From positions 1-55,927 of IMG/VR virus record IMGVR_UViG_3300042389_000953: a DNA stretch of 55,927 bases; one strand, 5' to 3'. Positions 26,778 to 36,355 of the stretch are shown one piece after another. The first letter of the stretch is position 1, and the number at the start of each line of letters is the position of its first letter. A program made the translations under genes and the position numbers. The DNA is from a virus. The notes beneath the pieces were generated by a model, which worked only from the letters and a program-made list of their open reading frames with translations, was not told where the DNA came from and made no database searches.

Positions 26778-29024
26778 GTGAATACCGAAAAGGACATGCA
26801 CCGCACGCTCGTCTCCGGCGCGGGCGGCAAAGGTAGCGCACCAGCTCCGCGCAAGCCTAGGACCGACGCGGACAGCCTCAACTCCACACAATACGCTAAT
26901 GTCCTCGACCTAATTTCTGAAGGCGAAATCGAAGGCTTGGTAGACGGCTACAAGTCAATTTTCTTCAATAATACAGCACTTCAGAACTCAGACGGTTCAT
27001 ACAACTTTCAAGACGTAGAGATCCACCTACGCAGCGGCACACAAACCCAGACCTGGATCCCCCTAGCCAGCGGCGGCGTAGAAGACGAAAAACCAGTCGG
27101 CGTCGAGGTACAGCAGGCATTCCCCATCGTAAAGACGATCACAGACATTCAAGTAGACGCAGTACGAGTTACTATCTCCATTCCGTCGCTGCAGCGAATT
27201 GACCAGGATACCGGCGACACCTTAGGCACCTCTGTCTCGCTAAAAATATCAGTCCAGTATGCCGGCGGCGGCTACACCGATGTAATTACAGACACTATCT
27301 CGGGAAGAACATCAGACGAATACCGAAAGCTTTACGTAGTGCCGCTGGCCGCACGCTCTGCAGGAATAAGCGCAGATATAAAAGTTACGCGCCTTACAGC
27401 AGACAGCAGCGATCAGCTTCTGAATAACAAGACGATATGGAGTAGCTACACCGAAATTATCTACGCAAAACTGCGCTACCCCAATAGCGCTCTCGTCGGC
27501 ATCCGCGTAAATGCACAACAATTCAACTCCATCCCACAACGCAGTTACCTAATCAAAGGCATCAAGGTTCAGATACCCGCCGGTGTAACCGTCGATCAAA
27601 CGACGGGTCGCATCATCTACCCGCCCAACTTCATCTGGAACGGAACCCTCGGAGCTGCGGTCTGGACATCCTGCCCCGCATGGATCCTCTGGGATCTGCT
27701 CACAGAATCGCGCTACGGTTTCGGCGACCACATCAAAGCCACACATCTCGATAAGTGGGCTTTCTACGCCGCCTCTAAGTACGCCAACGAGTTGGTTGCG
27801 GATGGCTTTGGCGCTGAGGAAGCCCGCTTCTCCTGCAACGCAAATATCCAGACATCAGAGGACGCCTACAGACTCGTAAACGACCTCTTATCCGTAATGA
27901 GATGCCAGGGCTTCTGGAGCGCTGGAGCGCTCACCGTCGTCCAAGATCGTCCCGCAGATCCCGCATACCTATTCACCCTCGCTAACGTATCCAAGGACGG
28001 ATTTGTCTACAGCAATTCCAGCCTAAAGACGCGGCCTAATGTGGCCGTTGTAAGCTATTTGGATCTTGATACGCGCGACACAGCTTACGAGGTAGCTGAG
28101 GATGTCGAGCTTGTAAATAAGTATGGTGTTTTAAAAACAGAAATAAGCTCGTTTGCCTGCACAAGCAGGGGCCAAGCTAACCGCCTGGGGCGCTGGCTAA
28201 TCTACACCGAACGCTACGAAAAAGACGTTGTTACGTTCCAGTCCGGGCTGGAGGCTGGGCAAAAAATCCGTCCGGGTCAGATCATCAAAATCTCCGACCC
28301 CCTCTACGCTGGTTCGCGTCGTGCCGGTCGCATTGCCGCAGCGACCAGCACACAAATTACAATCGACAACGCAGCAGAAACCGATCTAAGCGGTGCGGCA
28401 TCAAGCTCCCTTGTTTCTGTAATTCTGCCGGATGGCACGCTAGAAACCAGGCAGGTCTCCACAATCGCAGGCGGTGTAATCACCGTTACACAGCCCTTCA
28501 GCATCACACCTAATGCAAATTCGATCTGGGCACTGGAGACCGCGATCGTAGAGACAACCTTATGGCGCGTCTTAGGAATAAAGGAAGAAGACGGCTCCCA
28601 ATACGCAATAACCGCAATAGCTTATAACCCTGCGAAGTACGCTTACGTCGAGGATGCGGTGCCGCTTCAGCCACGGCAAGGCACTCAACTAAATCCACTT
28701 CCGCCGGCCCCCCAGAATGTGCGTGGTACGGAGATCGACTTCGACCGCAACGGCGTCACCGTCAAGAAGCTCACGTTCTTCTGGACGGCACCCCCTGGCA
28801 TCGGACAGTTCAGGGTTAAGTACCGGCCCGAGTCGGACTATTTTGTGACCGTAGACGTTCAGGGTTTCGTGTTTGACGTAGAAAACCCCAAGCCCGGTAA
28901 ACACTACATACAAGTATCTAGCATTTCGTCTAGCTCAAACCTTAGTCAAGCTGTTCTGGGCGAATATACAATAGGCCCCTACGTAGTTACCGACTACGTT
29001 GACGCGGACTACGGAACCGCGTAA
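26778..29024 (+). CDS. Central tail hub/host specificity protein, lambda gpJ-like
   Basis: 748 residues from GTG 26778; GTG 26754 and ATG 26796 are in-frame alternatives. The N-terminus has the gpJ signature (SLNSTQYANVLDLISEGEIEG), followed by the hub domains (IKGIKVQIPAGVTVDQTTGR, CPAWILWDLLTESRYGFG, GFWSAGALTVVQDRPADP) and a fibronectin-III-like domain from about residue 650. It lacks the long C-terminal receptor-binding part of lambda gpJ (1132 residues), so adsorption is probably delegated to the fibre genes downstream. It closes the tail tip. Confidence 0.85.
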   Translation: MNTEKDMHRTLVSGAGGKGSAPAPRKPRTDADSLNSTQYANVLDLISEGEIEGLVDGYKSIFFNNTALQNSDGSYNFQDVEIHLRSGTQTQTWIPLASGGVEDEKPVGVEVQQAFPIVKTITDIQVDAVRVTISIPSLQRIDQDTGDTLGTSVSLKISVQYAGGGYTDVITDTISGRTSDEYRKLYVVPLAARSAGISADIKVTRLTADSSDQLLNNKTIWSSYTEIIYAKLRYPNSALVGIRVNAQQFNSIPQRSYLIKGIKVQIPAGVTVDQTTGRIIYPPNFIWNGTLGAAVWTSCPAWILWDLLTESRYGFGDHIKATHLDKWAFYAASKYANELVADGFGAEEARFSCNANIQTSEDAYRLVNDLLSVMRCQGFWSAGALTVVQDRPADPAYLFTLANVSKDGFVYSNSSLKTRPNVAVVSYLDLDTRDTAYEVAEDVELVNKYGVLKTEISSFACTSRGQANRLGRWLIYTERYEKDVVTFQSGLEAGQKIRPGQIIKISDPLYAGSRRAGRIAAATSTQITIDNAAETDLSGAASSSLVSVILPDGTLETRQVSTIAGGVITVTQPFSITPNANSIWALETAIVETTLWRVLGIKEEDGSQYAITAIAYNPAKYAYVEDAVPLQPRQGTQLNPLPPAPQNVRGTEIDFDRNGVTVKKLTFFWTAPPGIGQFRVKYRPESDYFVTVDVQGFVFDVENPKPGKHYIQVSSISSSSNLSQAVLGEYTIGPYVVTDYVDADYGTA

Positions 29025-29048
29025 GCTCTGCCTATCGGCTGTCACTTC

Positions 29049-29186
29049 ATGACTGTCAAAAGCAAAACCGGCACCGCCCGCGTCGAGCATGTACCAGGCA
29101 AGCCCAAGCTCACCCGCCAAGGTCAGGGCCAGCACAGCAAACCCAGCCACGGCCGAAAGCTGCGCCGCGGCCAAGGTAAGCCGTAG
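29049..29186 (+). CDS. Small basic conserved cyanophage-type protein
   Basis: 45 residues (MTVKSKTGTARVEHVPGKPK then LTRQGQGQHSKPSHGRKLRR). Very rich in Lys, Arg, Gly and His. The SKTGTARVEHVPG...RGQGK pattern is one I associate with a small conserved protein of cyanophages. It may bind nucleic acid or be an internal virion component. It sits between J and the fibre genes. Confidence 0.6.
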   Translation: MTVKSKTGTARVEHVPGKPKLTRQGQGQHSKPSHGRKLRRGQGKP

Positions 29187-29257
29187 CGCTGTGCCGCAGC
29201 GCTGCCATAGTGCGGAGCTGCAGCCGTTTATGCAAGCCTTGTCGCTAAGCTGAGCTT

Positions 29258-29596
29258 ATGGCGATCTCCCCTGGCACGTACGACATCACCCTGCAGCGCA
29301 GGGCGGACTATAGCGTCACGCTCCAGTTCAAGGACAGCACCAACACGCCCATCGACCTAACGGGCTGGACCGCCGCGGCTCAAGCCTGGAACGAATACCG
29401 CACCACAAAATACGCCGACTTTACCGTAAGCTACACCAATAGGCTTACAGGTACTATTGCGCTGTCGCTTACAGACGATCAAACCGCTACCTTCCCCACC
29501 ACCGCCTATTACGACGTACTGCTCACAAATCCCAGCGGCCTAAAGGAATATTACCTAGAGGGCGCTATTTATGTGAGTGAGGGATACACTGCATGA
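29258..29596 (+). CDS. Fibre-associated structural protein (BppU-N-like)
   Basis: 112 residues with a beta pattern ([58 protein letters not shown]) that I recognise from small proteins placed just before phage side fibres and from the N-terminal domain of upper-baseplate proteins. The start is CTTATG without Shine-Dalgarno. It is coupled by ATGA to the collagen-like fibre gene and probably connects that fibre to the tail. Confidence 0.65.
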   Translation: MAISPGTYDITLQRRADYSVTLQFKDSTNTPIDLTGWTAAAQAWNEYRTTKYADFTVSYTNRLTGTIALSLTDDQTATFPTTAYYDVLLTNPSGLKEYYLEGAIYVSEGYTA

Positions 29597-31095
29597 CAGC
29601 CGTAAGTGTAAGTACAGAGACTATTACGGTTGTAATTACAGAAGGTAATGGTAATACCGCCGTTGTAAGCTCTCCCAGCTCTGCTGTACTGATCGAAACG
29701 GTTGGTGTTGGTCCGCAAGGTGCCAGCTACGTCGGCGCAACCGGGGTCACCGGCCCAGTCGGCGCCACTGGCGTTGTAGGCGTAAGCGGCGCTACGGGCG
29801 TTGTAGGCGTGAGCGGCGCTACTGGTGTTGTTGGTGTTACGGGCGCTACTGGAGTTGTCGGTGTAAGTGGTGCCACGGGTATTGGTATTACCGGGGCTAC
29901 AGGCGTTGTTGGCGTGACTGGCGCCACGGGAGTTGTCGGTGTTACGGGTGCTACTGGTGTTGTTGGCGTTACAGGCGCTACTGGGGTAATTGGCGTAAGT
30001 GGTGCCACTGGTGTTGTAGGCGTAAGCGGCGCAACTGGCGTTGTTGGTGTTACTGGCGCCACGGGCGTTATTGGTATAAGCGGTGCCACTGGGCCTGTTG
30101 GAATTACTGGGGCTACTGGCGTTGCAGGGATTAGCGCCGCAGGCCGCATCTGGTACTTCCACCAAACCAATTCGGACATCAGCGGCTACGAATCTCTCCA
30201 GCCGGATACTCCTGACGCCGATCCACAGGATGACATGACCGCCGTGGTCATCGACACTGCTGGCCAGGTCATCATCGAAGAGTTTGCTAGCGACCCCGGC
30301 GATCCAGCTCTTACCGAAATCCCCGCAGGCGAATATGAGTTTCGGTACTGGGCCTATGCCAGCACCGCCAGCGGCAGCACCAATCTCGTCTTCAAGTTCT
30401 ACAAGCGCAATACCAGCGGCACCGAAACGCTGCTGTTTGAAATCGACAGCCCAGAAATCGACGCACTAAGCAGTAATTTTTACACCACGCTATACACCGC
30501 AGTTAACTCATTTGTTATTGCTGAAACCGATCGCATCGTCGTCAAGGTCTACGCCGAAACAACACACACCAGCAACGTAACCGCGCACTTCCTGCACTCT
30601 GGCGCGACGCCCAGCAGCATCCGCACCGCCATCACCCTGGGCTATGTCGGCCCTCAGGGCGCCACGGGTATCGGCATTACTGGAGCCACCGGAGTCGTCG
30701 GTGTGAGCGGCGCCACGGGCGTCGTCGGCGTCACCGGGGCCACAGGGGTTGTCGGAGTCACCGGGGCCACTGGGGTCGTTGGCGTGACCGGAGCCACTGG
30801 AGTTGAAGGGGTTACAGGCGCCACGGGCGTTGTCGGTGTGACGGGAGCGACGGGAGTTGAGGGCGTTACGGGCGCCACAGGTATCGGCATCACTGGCGCC
30901 ACTGGAGTTGTCGGCGTAAGCGGCGCGACGGGCGCCGTTGGAGTCACTGGAGCTACCGGCGTTGTTGGCGATGGTGATAAGGGAGACATCACCGTCTCCA
31001 ATAGCGGCCTTACGTGGACTATCGACCCCGGCGTAGCTACAAATGCTAAGTACGGCCGTATTCTCGCTGCCCAGTATGGTGCAGCAATGCCCTGA
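29593..31095 (+). CDS. Collagen-like fibre protein
   Basis: 500 residues. A short N-terminal anchor (1-45) is followed by two Gly-X-Y blocks (about 46-180 and 355-460) built mainly from [12 protein letters not shown] nine-residue units, with occasional GIGITGAT breaks. A globular beta domain (about 182-350) separates them: [45 protein letters not shown]. The C-terminus is [19 protein letters not shown]. The protein should trimerise into a rod with a globular knob in the middle, forming a side fibre. Confidence 0.85.
   Translation: MTAVSVSTETITVVITEGNGNTAVVSSPSSAVLIETVGVGPQGASYVGATGVTGPVGATGVVGVSGATGVVGVSGATGVVGVTGATGVVGVSGATGIGITGATGVVGVTGATGVVGVTGATGVVGVTGATGVIGVSGATGVVGVSGATGVVGVTGATGVIGISGATGPVGITGATGVAGISAAGRIWYFHQTNSDISGYESLQPDTPDADPQDDMTAVVIDTAGQVIIEEFASDPGDPALTEIPAGEYEFRYWAYASTASGSTNLVFKFYKRNTSGTETLLFEIDSPEIDALSSNFYTTLYTAVNSFVIAETDRIVVKVYAETTHTSNVTAHFLHSGATPSSIRTAITLGYVGPQGATGIGITGATGVVGVSGATGVVGVTGATGVVGVTGATGVVGVTGATGVEGVTGATGVVGVTGATGVEGVTGATGIGITGATGVVGVSGATGAVGVTGATGVVGDGDKGDITVSNSGLTWTIDPGVATNAKYGRILAAQYGAAMP
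29726..30129 (+). repeat. 27-bp coding repeats, first collagen block
   Basis: About fifteen imperfect 27-bp units encode nine-residue Gly-X-Y repeats. Synonymous codons vary strongly between units, which would reduce slippage while keeping the protein repeat. Confidence 0.85.
30656..30975 (+). repeat. 27-bp coding repeats, second collagen block
   Basis: About eleven or twelve imperfect 27-bp units. The unit types include GAT-GVE-GVT, which the first block lacks. Base usage is more GC-rich than in the first block. Confidence 0.85.
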
Positions 31096-31113
31096 CCCCC
31101 GCCTGTAGTCATC

Positions 31114-31566
31114 ATGGCCGCAAACACCTCACCGATCTGGACGCTGACCCCCAACGTCTCAGGCGTTGACATCACAAACACGGTTGCAAACGTCAACACC
31201 ACCGCCCCCGGCACCATCGGGACCAACTGTTTCCTGGCGTTCACTTCCGGCGCAGACGGCTCCTACCTGCAGAAGATCCGCTTCTGCTTCGTTTCAACCA
31301 CTGGCGTTATCTCTCCCGTCGCCGCAACATTGCAGGTGTATTTGTCCACCATCAACACTGGTGCGACAACTTCAGCCAACACTGACTTGATCGCTCAAGT
31401 CCATGCCGCACCGCAAACAATTACGCTGGTCACAGCAGCACCATACCCGATTGAAATTCCTTTGAATTTTGCAATCCCGGCCAGCAGGTACATCTTAGTA
31501 ACCCAGTCCGTTGCTCAAACCACCAACGCCAACTGGCACGCAGTTGTAATCGGGGGTAACTACTAA
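31114..31566 (+). CDS. Fibre-associated protein of unknown function
   Basis: 150 residues, Thr/Ala/Asn-rich beta sequence without membrane segments. Segments such as [16 protein letters not shown] and [14 protein letters not shown] resemble small virion proteins encoded next to fibres in cyanophages. Its stop overlaps the next start by one base (TAATG), so it is co-translated with the glycine-rich protein. No function can be assigned. Confidence 0.55.
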   Translation: MAANTSPIWTLTPNVSGVDITNTVANVNTTAPGTIGTNCFLAFTSGADGSYLQKIRFCFVSTTGVISPVAATLQVYLSTINTGATTSANTDLIAQVHAAPQTITLVTAAPYPIEIPLNFAIPASRYILVTQSVAQTTNANWHAVVIGGNY

Positions 31567-32510
31567 TGCTCAACCTATTTGACATTCCAAAAGCTAAAAC
31601 AGGTTACTTGAGCGCCTTTCCGGGTTGTTCTTACGCTATCAACGAGAACTGGCTGACTTGGGAGAAACCTGCCGGGATTAGCATGATTTACATCATGTGC
31701 ATTGGCCCTGGTGGTGGTGGTAGCAGTGGATTTCCAAGCGCTACCAGTACCGCCAGGGGAGGAGGCGGTGGTGGTGGAAGTGGCAGCGTTTCAACAACGC
31801 TAATTCCGGCCGCACTATTGCCTGATATTTTGTACGTTCAGCCTGGAGCTGGAGGAAGAGGAGGCGCGTCTTCAACAACTACCAGTAATGCTGGAGTAAA
31901 TGGCTCGAACAGTATTGTCTCCATAGCTCCCATCAATACGGCTTTTTACAACGTTTGTGTCGGGAATAACGGAAGTCCGGGTGGCGCAGCAAGTGCAACA
32001 GCTGTCGGCGGCGGCGGCAGCGCGGGCAGTGCTATTACGGTAGCTGGTAGTTGCCGCATAGCCTCGCTAGGAATTTTTACTAGCTTCGCTGGGCAGAATG
32101 GTGCTGCAGGCGGCGCAGTTGCTAACGGAGCAGGTGCCTCAATTACCTATCCCACAACCGGGATACTTTTATCTGGCGGTGCTGGAGGAGGTGGGGGTTC
32201 AACTGGCGCGGGCGGCGCTATCGCAGCGCCCTCCCCTCAATTTGATACTTTAATCCTTTTCACAGCATTATCAGGAGGCGCCGCTGGCGCAACCGCGGGC
32301 AACGGCTCTCCTGGGCACGAGCGACGTACTCCCCGGCTGTCTTGTGGTGGAAGTGGCGGCGGCTCCAATAGCGGCAATGCGCTCGGCGGTCACGGCGGCA
32401 CCGGCGGGCCGGGCTCCGGCGGTGGCGGTGGCGGCGCTGGTGGAACAACAGGCGGCGGTGGCGCGGGCGGCAACGGCGGCCCCGGCCTAGTGCTGATTTA
32501 CTCGTGGTAA
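31566..32510 (+). CDS. Glycine-rich tail adhesin-like protein
   Basis: 314 residues. After a short globular start (PGCSYAINENWLTWEKPAGI then SMIYIMCIGPGGGG), most of the protein is runs of glycine with Ser, Ala and Asn. It ends GGPGLVLIYSW, a typical end for this family. Polyglycine sandwiches of this kind form the receptor-binding head in some T-even adhesins, so a tip role in adsorption is plausible. It is translationally coupled to the upstream gene. Confidence 0.65.
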   Translation: MLNLFDIPKAKTGYLSAFPGCSYAINENWLTWEKPAGISMIYIMCIGPGGGGSSGFPSATSTARGGGGGGGSGSVSTTLIPAALLPDILYVQPGAGGRGGASSTTTSNAGVNGSNSIVSIAPINTAFYNVCVGNNGSPGGAASATAVGGGGSAGSAITVAGSCRIASLGIFTSFAGQNGAAGGAVANGAGASITYPTTGILLSGGAGGGGGSTGAGGAIAAPSPQFDTLILFTALSGGAAGATAGNGSPGHERRTPRLSCGGSGGGSNSGNALGGHGGTGGPGSGGGGGGAGGTTGGGGAGGNGGPGLVLIYSW

Positions 32511-32520
32511 GCGGGTACTA

Positions 32521-33621
32521 ATGAGTACAGCAAAACCACGCCTACATCTAATCGGCATCTTCCACACCCAACACACCGCCGCCTACAGCCACTGCGCCTT
32601 TACCGGCAAAGCCCTGCGCTTCCCGCGCATGATGCAGACGCAGGGCTACACCGTTATCGAATACAGCAACGAAGGCAGCGCAAGCACTGCCGACGAGCAT
32701 GTAGTGCTGATAAATGCCGCCGAATTTAACGCGCTATACAACCGCAGTGAAACCGACTTCCACGGCAACGATGCCACGATGGGCAGCACGGGTCACCAAC
32801 TATTTGAACAGCGCCTTATTCCTGCCCTGCAAGAACGCCTGCAACCGCAAGACATCATTTGCCACCCATTCGGTCAAGCGCACCAGCATCTGATGACCGT
32901 ATTTCCAAATCACCAACACGTTGAAACCGGAATCGGCTATCCCAACTTGATGCCGAATAGCTTTCGTATTTTTGAATCCTACACTTGGATGCACTATCAC
33001 CAAGGCAAGGAAAACTGCAACGGCAAAAACTACGAATGGGTCGTCCCCAACTACTACGACCTGAACGACTGGGAACCGAGCTACGTACCAGGGCAATACC
33101 TAGCCTTCCTGGGACGCATCACTCCCCTCAAGGGCATCGACACCATCAAGGCCATCGCTGATTACAGCCCCTGGCCAATCGTGCTCCACGGTCAAGGCGA
33201 TCCATCCCCGTGGGCTCACCCCAACATCGACTATCGAGGCCCTATCAGCGGCACCGCCCGCAGCGACTTTCTCCGCAACGCTCGCGCCCTGCTGGCGCCC
33301 ACCGTCTTCACCGAGCCGTTCTGCGGCATGGCAGTAGAAGCCATGCTGTGTGGCACGCCCGTCATCTCCGTGGACTACGGCGCCATGACAGAAACAGTGA
33401 TCGAGGGCATCAGCGGCTTCCGCTGCCACACCCTGCAGGACTGGATCGACGCCATCCACGCAGTTGACATCTTAAATCGCCGCACCATCGCTTACATCGC
33501 CCGCTCCAGGTGGTCACTGGAAACCTGCGGCGCCCACTACGACAAAATCTTCCGCCAACTCAACGACCTCTACCGTGGCGGCTGGTACGAAGGGGTAGGC
33601 GACAAGCTTTATAGTACTTAA
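32521..33621 (+). CDS. Glycosyltransferase, GT4-like
   Basis: 366 residues. The C-terminal half has the GT-B pattern: YLAFLGRITPLKGIDTIKAI, IVLHGQGDP, ARALLAPTVFTEPFCGMAVE followed by AMLCGTPVISVDYGAMTETV with the ExxxxxxxE donor-site motif. The N-terminal half carries the acceptor Rossmann domain. It lies between fibre and lysis genes. It could glycosylate fibres or capsid, or modify the host surface to block superinfection. The TAAG motif is near background here, unlike its surroundings. Confidence 0.75.
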   Translation: MSTAKPRLHLIGIFHTQHTAAYSHCAFTGKALRFPRMMQTQGYTVIEYSNEGSASTADEHVVLINAAEFNALYNRSETDFHGNDATMGSTGHQLFEQRLIPALQERLQPQDIICHPFGQAHQHLMTVFPNHQHVETGIGYPNLMPNSFRIFESYTWMHYHQGKENCNGKNYEWVVPNYYDLNDWEPSYVPGQYLAFLGRITPLKGIDTIKAIADYSPWPIVLHGQGDPSPWAHPNIDYRGPISGTARSDFLRNARALLAPTVFTEPFCGMAVEAMLCGTPVISVDYGAMTETVIEGISGFRCHTLQDWIDAIHAVDILNRRTIAYIARSRWSLETCGAHYDKIFRQLNDLYRGGWYEGVGDKLYST

Positions 33622-33705
33622 CGGCACCTACGGAATCGCCCGCCGCGCAGCTTGCCAAGTGCGCTAGGTGGAGTCGCTAGGCTGCTGGTGCGACCCGTTT
33701 TCAGC

Positions 33706-33855
33706 ATGGCACTCACACCCGAGGACATCACCGGCATCGCCGTAGCGCTGCTGGCCGGTTCCGAACTGCTGGCCCTCGTGCCTGGAATCCGCGCCAACAG
33801 CTGGACGCAGCTCATCCTCGCCGCACTGCGCGGCATCGCATCTCGCAAGCGCTAA
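33706..33855 (+). CDS. Small membrane protein, possible holin
   Basis: 49 residues from ATG 33706. One hydrophobic segment (ITGIAVALLAGSELLALVPG) is followed by an amphipathic helix and a basic end (RGIASRKR). The MALTPEDIT start and the position just before the lysis cassette match a small membrane protein that is frequent in cyanophages. A pinholin-like role is possible but not shown by the sequence. The frame is open upstream to 33652. Confidence 0.6.
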   Translation: MALTPEDITGIAVALLAGSELLALVPGIRANSWTQLILAALRGIASRKR

Positions 33856-33859
33856 GCCA

Positions 33860-34120
33860 ATGGGCGAGCCAACGCACGGCGAGATCCTCCGCGCCATCGG
33901 CGTACTGGAAGGCCAGCTGAAGCAGCTGCTGGATGCCGCCATAAGTGACAAAGGGGAACGCAGCAGCTTGGGCGTTCGTGTTGGCCGCCTTGAAACGCGC
34001 ATGGCGCAAGTAATCATCCTCGCAGTGGTTGCTGCAATGCTCAGCCCCATCATCTGGTCTGAGATCAAAGGCGCCTTTGCTTATCGGCAGTCGCTTCCTC
34101 AACACATGCAACGCCCATGA
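33860..34120 (+). CDS. Small membrane-anchored lysis protein (XhlA-like)
   Basis: 86 residues. An N-terminal coiled-coil helix (EILRAIGVLEGQLKQLLDAA) and a GRLETRMAQ stretch lead to one transmembrane segment (VIILAVVAAMLSPIIW). This layout resembles XhlA/holin-associated proteins. It lies between the small membrane protein and the endolysin and is coupled to the latter by ATGA, so a part in membrane permeabilisation is likely. Confidence 0.6.
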   Translation: MGEPTHGEILRAIGVLEGQLKQLLDAAISDKGERSSLGVRVGRLETRMAQVIILAVVAAMLSPIIWSEIKGAFAYRQSLPQHMQRP

Positions 34121-35295
34121 CTTCCGGCCCATTGCGCCTAAGCGACCTGTTTAAGTTCTACCGCGGCCTTCCGCATCAAATGGCCGCCGTAAGCGAATTG
34201 GAAGCAGCAATAAACAAACGCGCTCCCCAACTCCTAAGCCGCGATCAGAATTGGTTCAAAACTTGGAGCGTCCCAGGCAAACAGACCGACCTCGCGGATG
34301 CGATCCAGCTAATCAAGGATTTTGAAGGCTGCCATCTTAGCGCCTATCCCGATCCGCTAAGCGGCGGCGATCCTTGGACGATCGGTTACGGCACAACGCG
34401 CTATGGCGCTGGCGACCCTGTAAAACGCGGCGACAAGATCAACGTAATCGAAGCCGATATGCTTCTCCGCCTTGAGGTGGACCGCATCGCCGAACGTCTC
34501 CGCTCCACCATCCCAACCTGGAACGCCTTAGGCGACCCACAACGCTGCGCACTCGTAAGTTTCGCTTACAACTTAGGCGCCGACTTTTACGGTAAGCCTG
34601 GGTTCGACACCATCAGCGCAGCGCTGCGCGACAAGGACTTTGCTGCCGTACCAGCGGCACTGCTGCTTTACCGCAACCCTGGTACGAATGTCGAAGCCGG
34701 CCTACTGCGCCGCCGTAAGGCCGAAGGGGCACTGTGGCAAAAAGGAAGCCCACAACTGCAACAGCAGGGCATTTTGTTGCGCGTTCCTTATGAGGCACAG
34801 AACGACAACCGCTCAGGCACCGGCTACCGCGAATGCTTCAGCAGCAGCGCTGCCATGGTAAGTCGGTTCTACGGCAAGGTAAGCGGCGACGACGCCTATA
34901 ACAAGATCCGCGCCAGGTACGGCGATACCACCGATGCACAAGCGCAGATAAAAGCGCTGCAATCCTTAGGACTTAACGCGCGGCTGCGCACGAACTGTAA
35001 TCCCGCTGTAATTGACACCGAATTAGAGGCAGGACGCCCCGTGATGGTCGGCTGGCTGCACAAGGGGCCTGTCGGTGCGCCTACCGGCGGTGGCCACTGG
35101 AGCGTGATCATCGGCGCTACCAGCGGCGCCTACATCCACAACGATCCGAACGGCGAGGCCGACATGGTGAACGGCGGCTACGTCAACCACACCAAAGGTG
35201 CCGGAATCGCCTACAGCCGTAAAAACTGGTTGCGCCGCTGGGAGGTTGATGGCCCCGGCACCGGCTGGGCAATGCTTGTAAGCCACGCCCCTTAG
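34117..35295 (+). CDS. Two-domain endolysin: GH24 lysozyme plus C39-like peptidase
   Basis: 392 residues. Residues about 60-208 form a T4-type lysozyme with the catalytic set E70, D79 and T88 (DFEGCHLSAYPDP, DPWTIGYGTT) and the FAYNLGADFY helix. Residues about 220-390 form a papain-like C39_2 domain with C240 (YRECFSSSAAM), H327 (GGHWSVIIGA) and N342/D343 (IHNDPNGEAD). Together they could cut glycan and peptide bonds. There is no signal peptide, so export depends on the upstream membrane proteins. It is coupled by ATGA. Confidence 0.88.
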   Translation: MTSGPLRLSDLFKFYRGLPHQMAAVSELEAAINKRAPQLLSRDQNWFKTWSVPGKQTDLADAIQLIKDFEGCHLSAYPDPLSGGDPWTIGYGTTRYGAGDPVKRGDKINVIEADMLLRLEVDRIAERLRSTIPTWNALGDPQRCALVSFAYNLGADFYGKPGFDTISAALRDKDFAAVPAALLLYRNPGTNVEAGLLRRRKAEGALWQKGSPQLQQQGILLRVPYEAQNDNRSGTGYRECFSSSAAMVSRFYGKVSGDDAYNKIRARYGDTTDAQAQIKALQSLGLNARLRTNCNPAVIDTELEAGRPVMVGWLHKGPVGAPTGGGHWSVIIGATSGAYIHNDPNGEADMVNGGYVNHTKGAGIAYSRKNWLRRWEVDGPGTGWAMLVSHAP

Positions 35296-35306
35296 GCTAA
35301 GTACAC

Positions 35307-36176
35307 ATGGAACCCAATCTTGTGAACATCACATCTATACGCAAGACACCAGAGCTCCTAGAGCTGCGCATCCCCTACACAACCTTTAGCGAAACAGCGA
35401 CATTCCTGCTACTTAGTGACATCCACTTAGATAACCCAAAGTGTGACCGTAAGCTGCTGAGCAAACATCTAGACGAGTGCCGAGCGCAGAATGGCCACGT
35501 TCTTATGTTTGGAGATGTGCTCTGCCTGATGCAAGGCAAGAAGGACCGCAGAGCAAGTAAGGGCGACATTCGCCCCGAGCATTTAGGCGGCAACTATTTC
35601 GACCTCGTATTCAGTGAGGCGGCGGAGTTCTTCAAACCGTGGCAAGACATTATCCTTATGGCAGGCGACGGCAACCACGAAACTGCCGTAAGCAACAATC
35701 AGGAAATCGACCCATTAGAGAATGTTGTGCGGCTGATGCGCAACAACGGCAGCAACATCGAGCACATGGGTTATCAAGGCTGGATCAGGTTCAGCTTTAC
35801 GCAGGACAACAACAGCAAGACCAGGCGCTGCATGTTGTTCTTTCATCACGGCGCCTGGGGCGGCATCGTCACCAAGGGCGTTATGGCCGGCGGTCGCTAT
35901 GCGGCGGTCGCTCCGGACGCCGATGTCCTGGTCAGTGGCCACAACCACGAGCGCAGCGTTGTCGCCCATTCCTGTTATCGCGTCGATCAAAACGGCCGCG
36001 CCTGGGTGGAGCAGCGCTGGCACGTCCAGTGCGGCACCTACAAGCAGGAGTTCGGAGGAACCGGCGGATGGGCGGTGGAACGCATCGTCATGCCAAAGTC
36101 ACTCGGCGGAATCTGGCTTACACTGCGTCCACGCACTCGCGGGGGCGTTGAAATTACCTGCACCCCCACCGTATGA
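35307..36176 (+). CDS. Calcineurin-like metallophosphoesterase
   Basis: 289 residues. All canonical two-metal motifs are visible: DIH (D38, H40), GD (D70), GDGNHE (N123, H124), HH (180-181) and GHNH (212-214). Substrates of phage members range from nucleotides to DNA ends, and the family cannot be narrowed further from sequence. It follows the lysin by 11 bp and is coupled to the next small gene by ATGA. Confidence 0.85.
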   Translation: MEPNLVNITSIRKTPELLELRIPYTTFSETATFLLLSDIHLDNPKCDRKLLSKHLDECRAQNGHVLMFGDVLCLMQGKKDRRASKGDIRPEHLGGNYFDLVFSEAAEFFKPWQDIILMAGDGNHETAVSNNQEIDPLENVVRLMRNNGSNIEHMGYQGWIRFSFTQDNNSKTRRCMLFFHHGAWGGIVTKGVMAGGRYAAVAPDADVLVSGHNHERSVVAHSCYRVDQNGRAWVEQRWHVQCGTYKQEFGGTGGWAVERIVMPKSLGGIWLTLRPRTRGGVEITCTPTV

Positions 36177-36355
36177 GGCAGTACGTTCTTGAGATCGAGT
36201 ACACCATCGTCGTCGAAAGTGAAGACGACGATCCCGAAACTGTAAGTGACGATTTCGCCTCCCGTCTCACAGAGTTAGCTCCATCGAACGACCATATCTT
36301 AGGTCTTTCGGTCAACGTCCTACCCATCCCGGAGTTGCGTGGATCATCAGATTGA
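36173..36355 (+). CDS. Small acidic protein of unknown function
   Basis: 60 residues with a beta-alpha-beta pattern (QYVLEIEYTIVVESEDDD, then a helix, then ILGLSVNVLP). It is coupled upstream by ATGA and overlaps the HNH gene downstream by 17 bases. No family recognised. Confidence 0.5.
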   Translation: MRQYVLEIEYTIVVESEDDDPETVSDDFASRLTELAPSNDHILGLSVNVLPIPELRGSSD

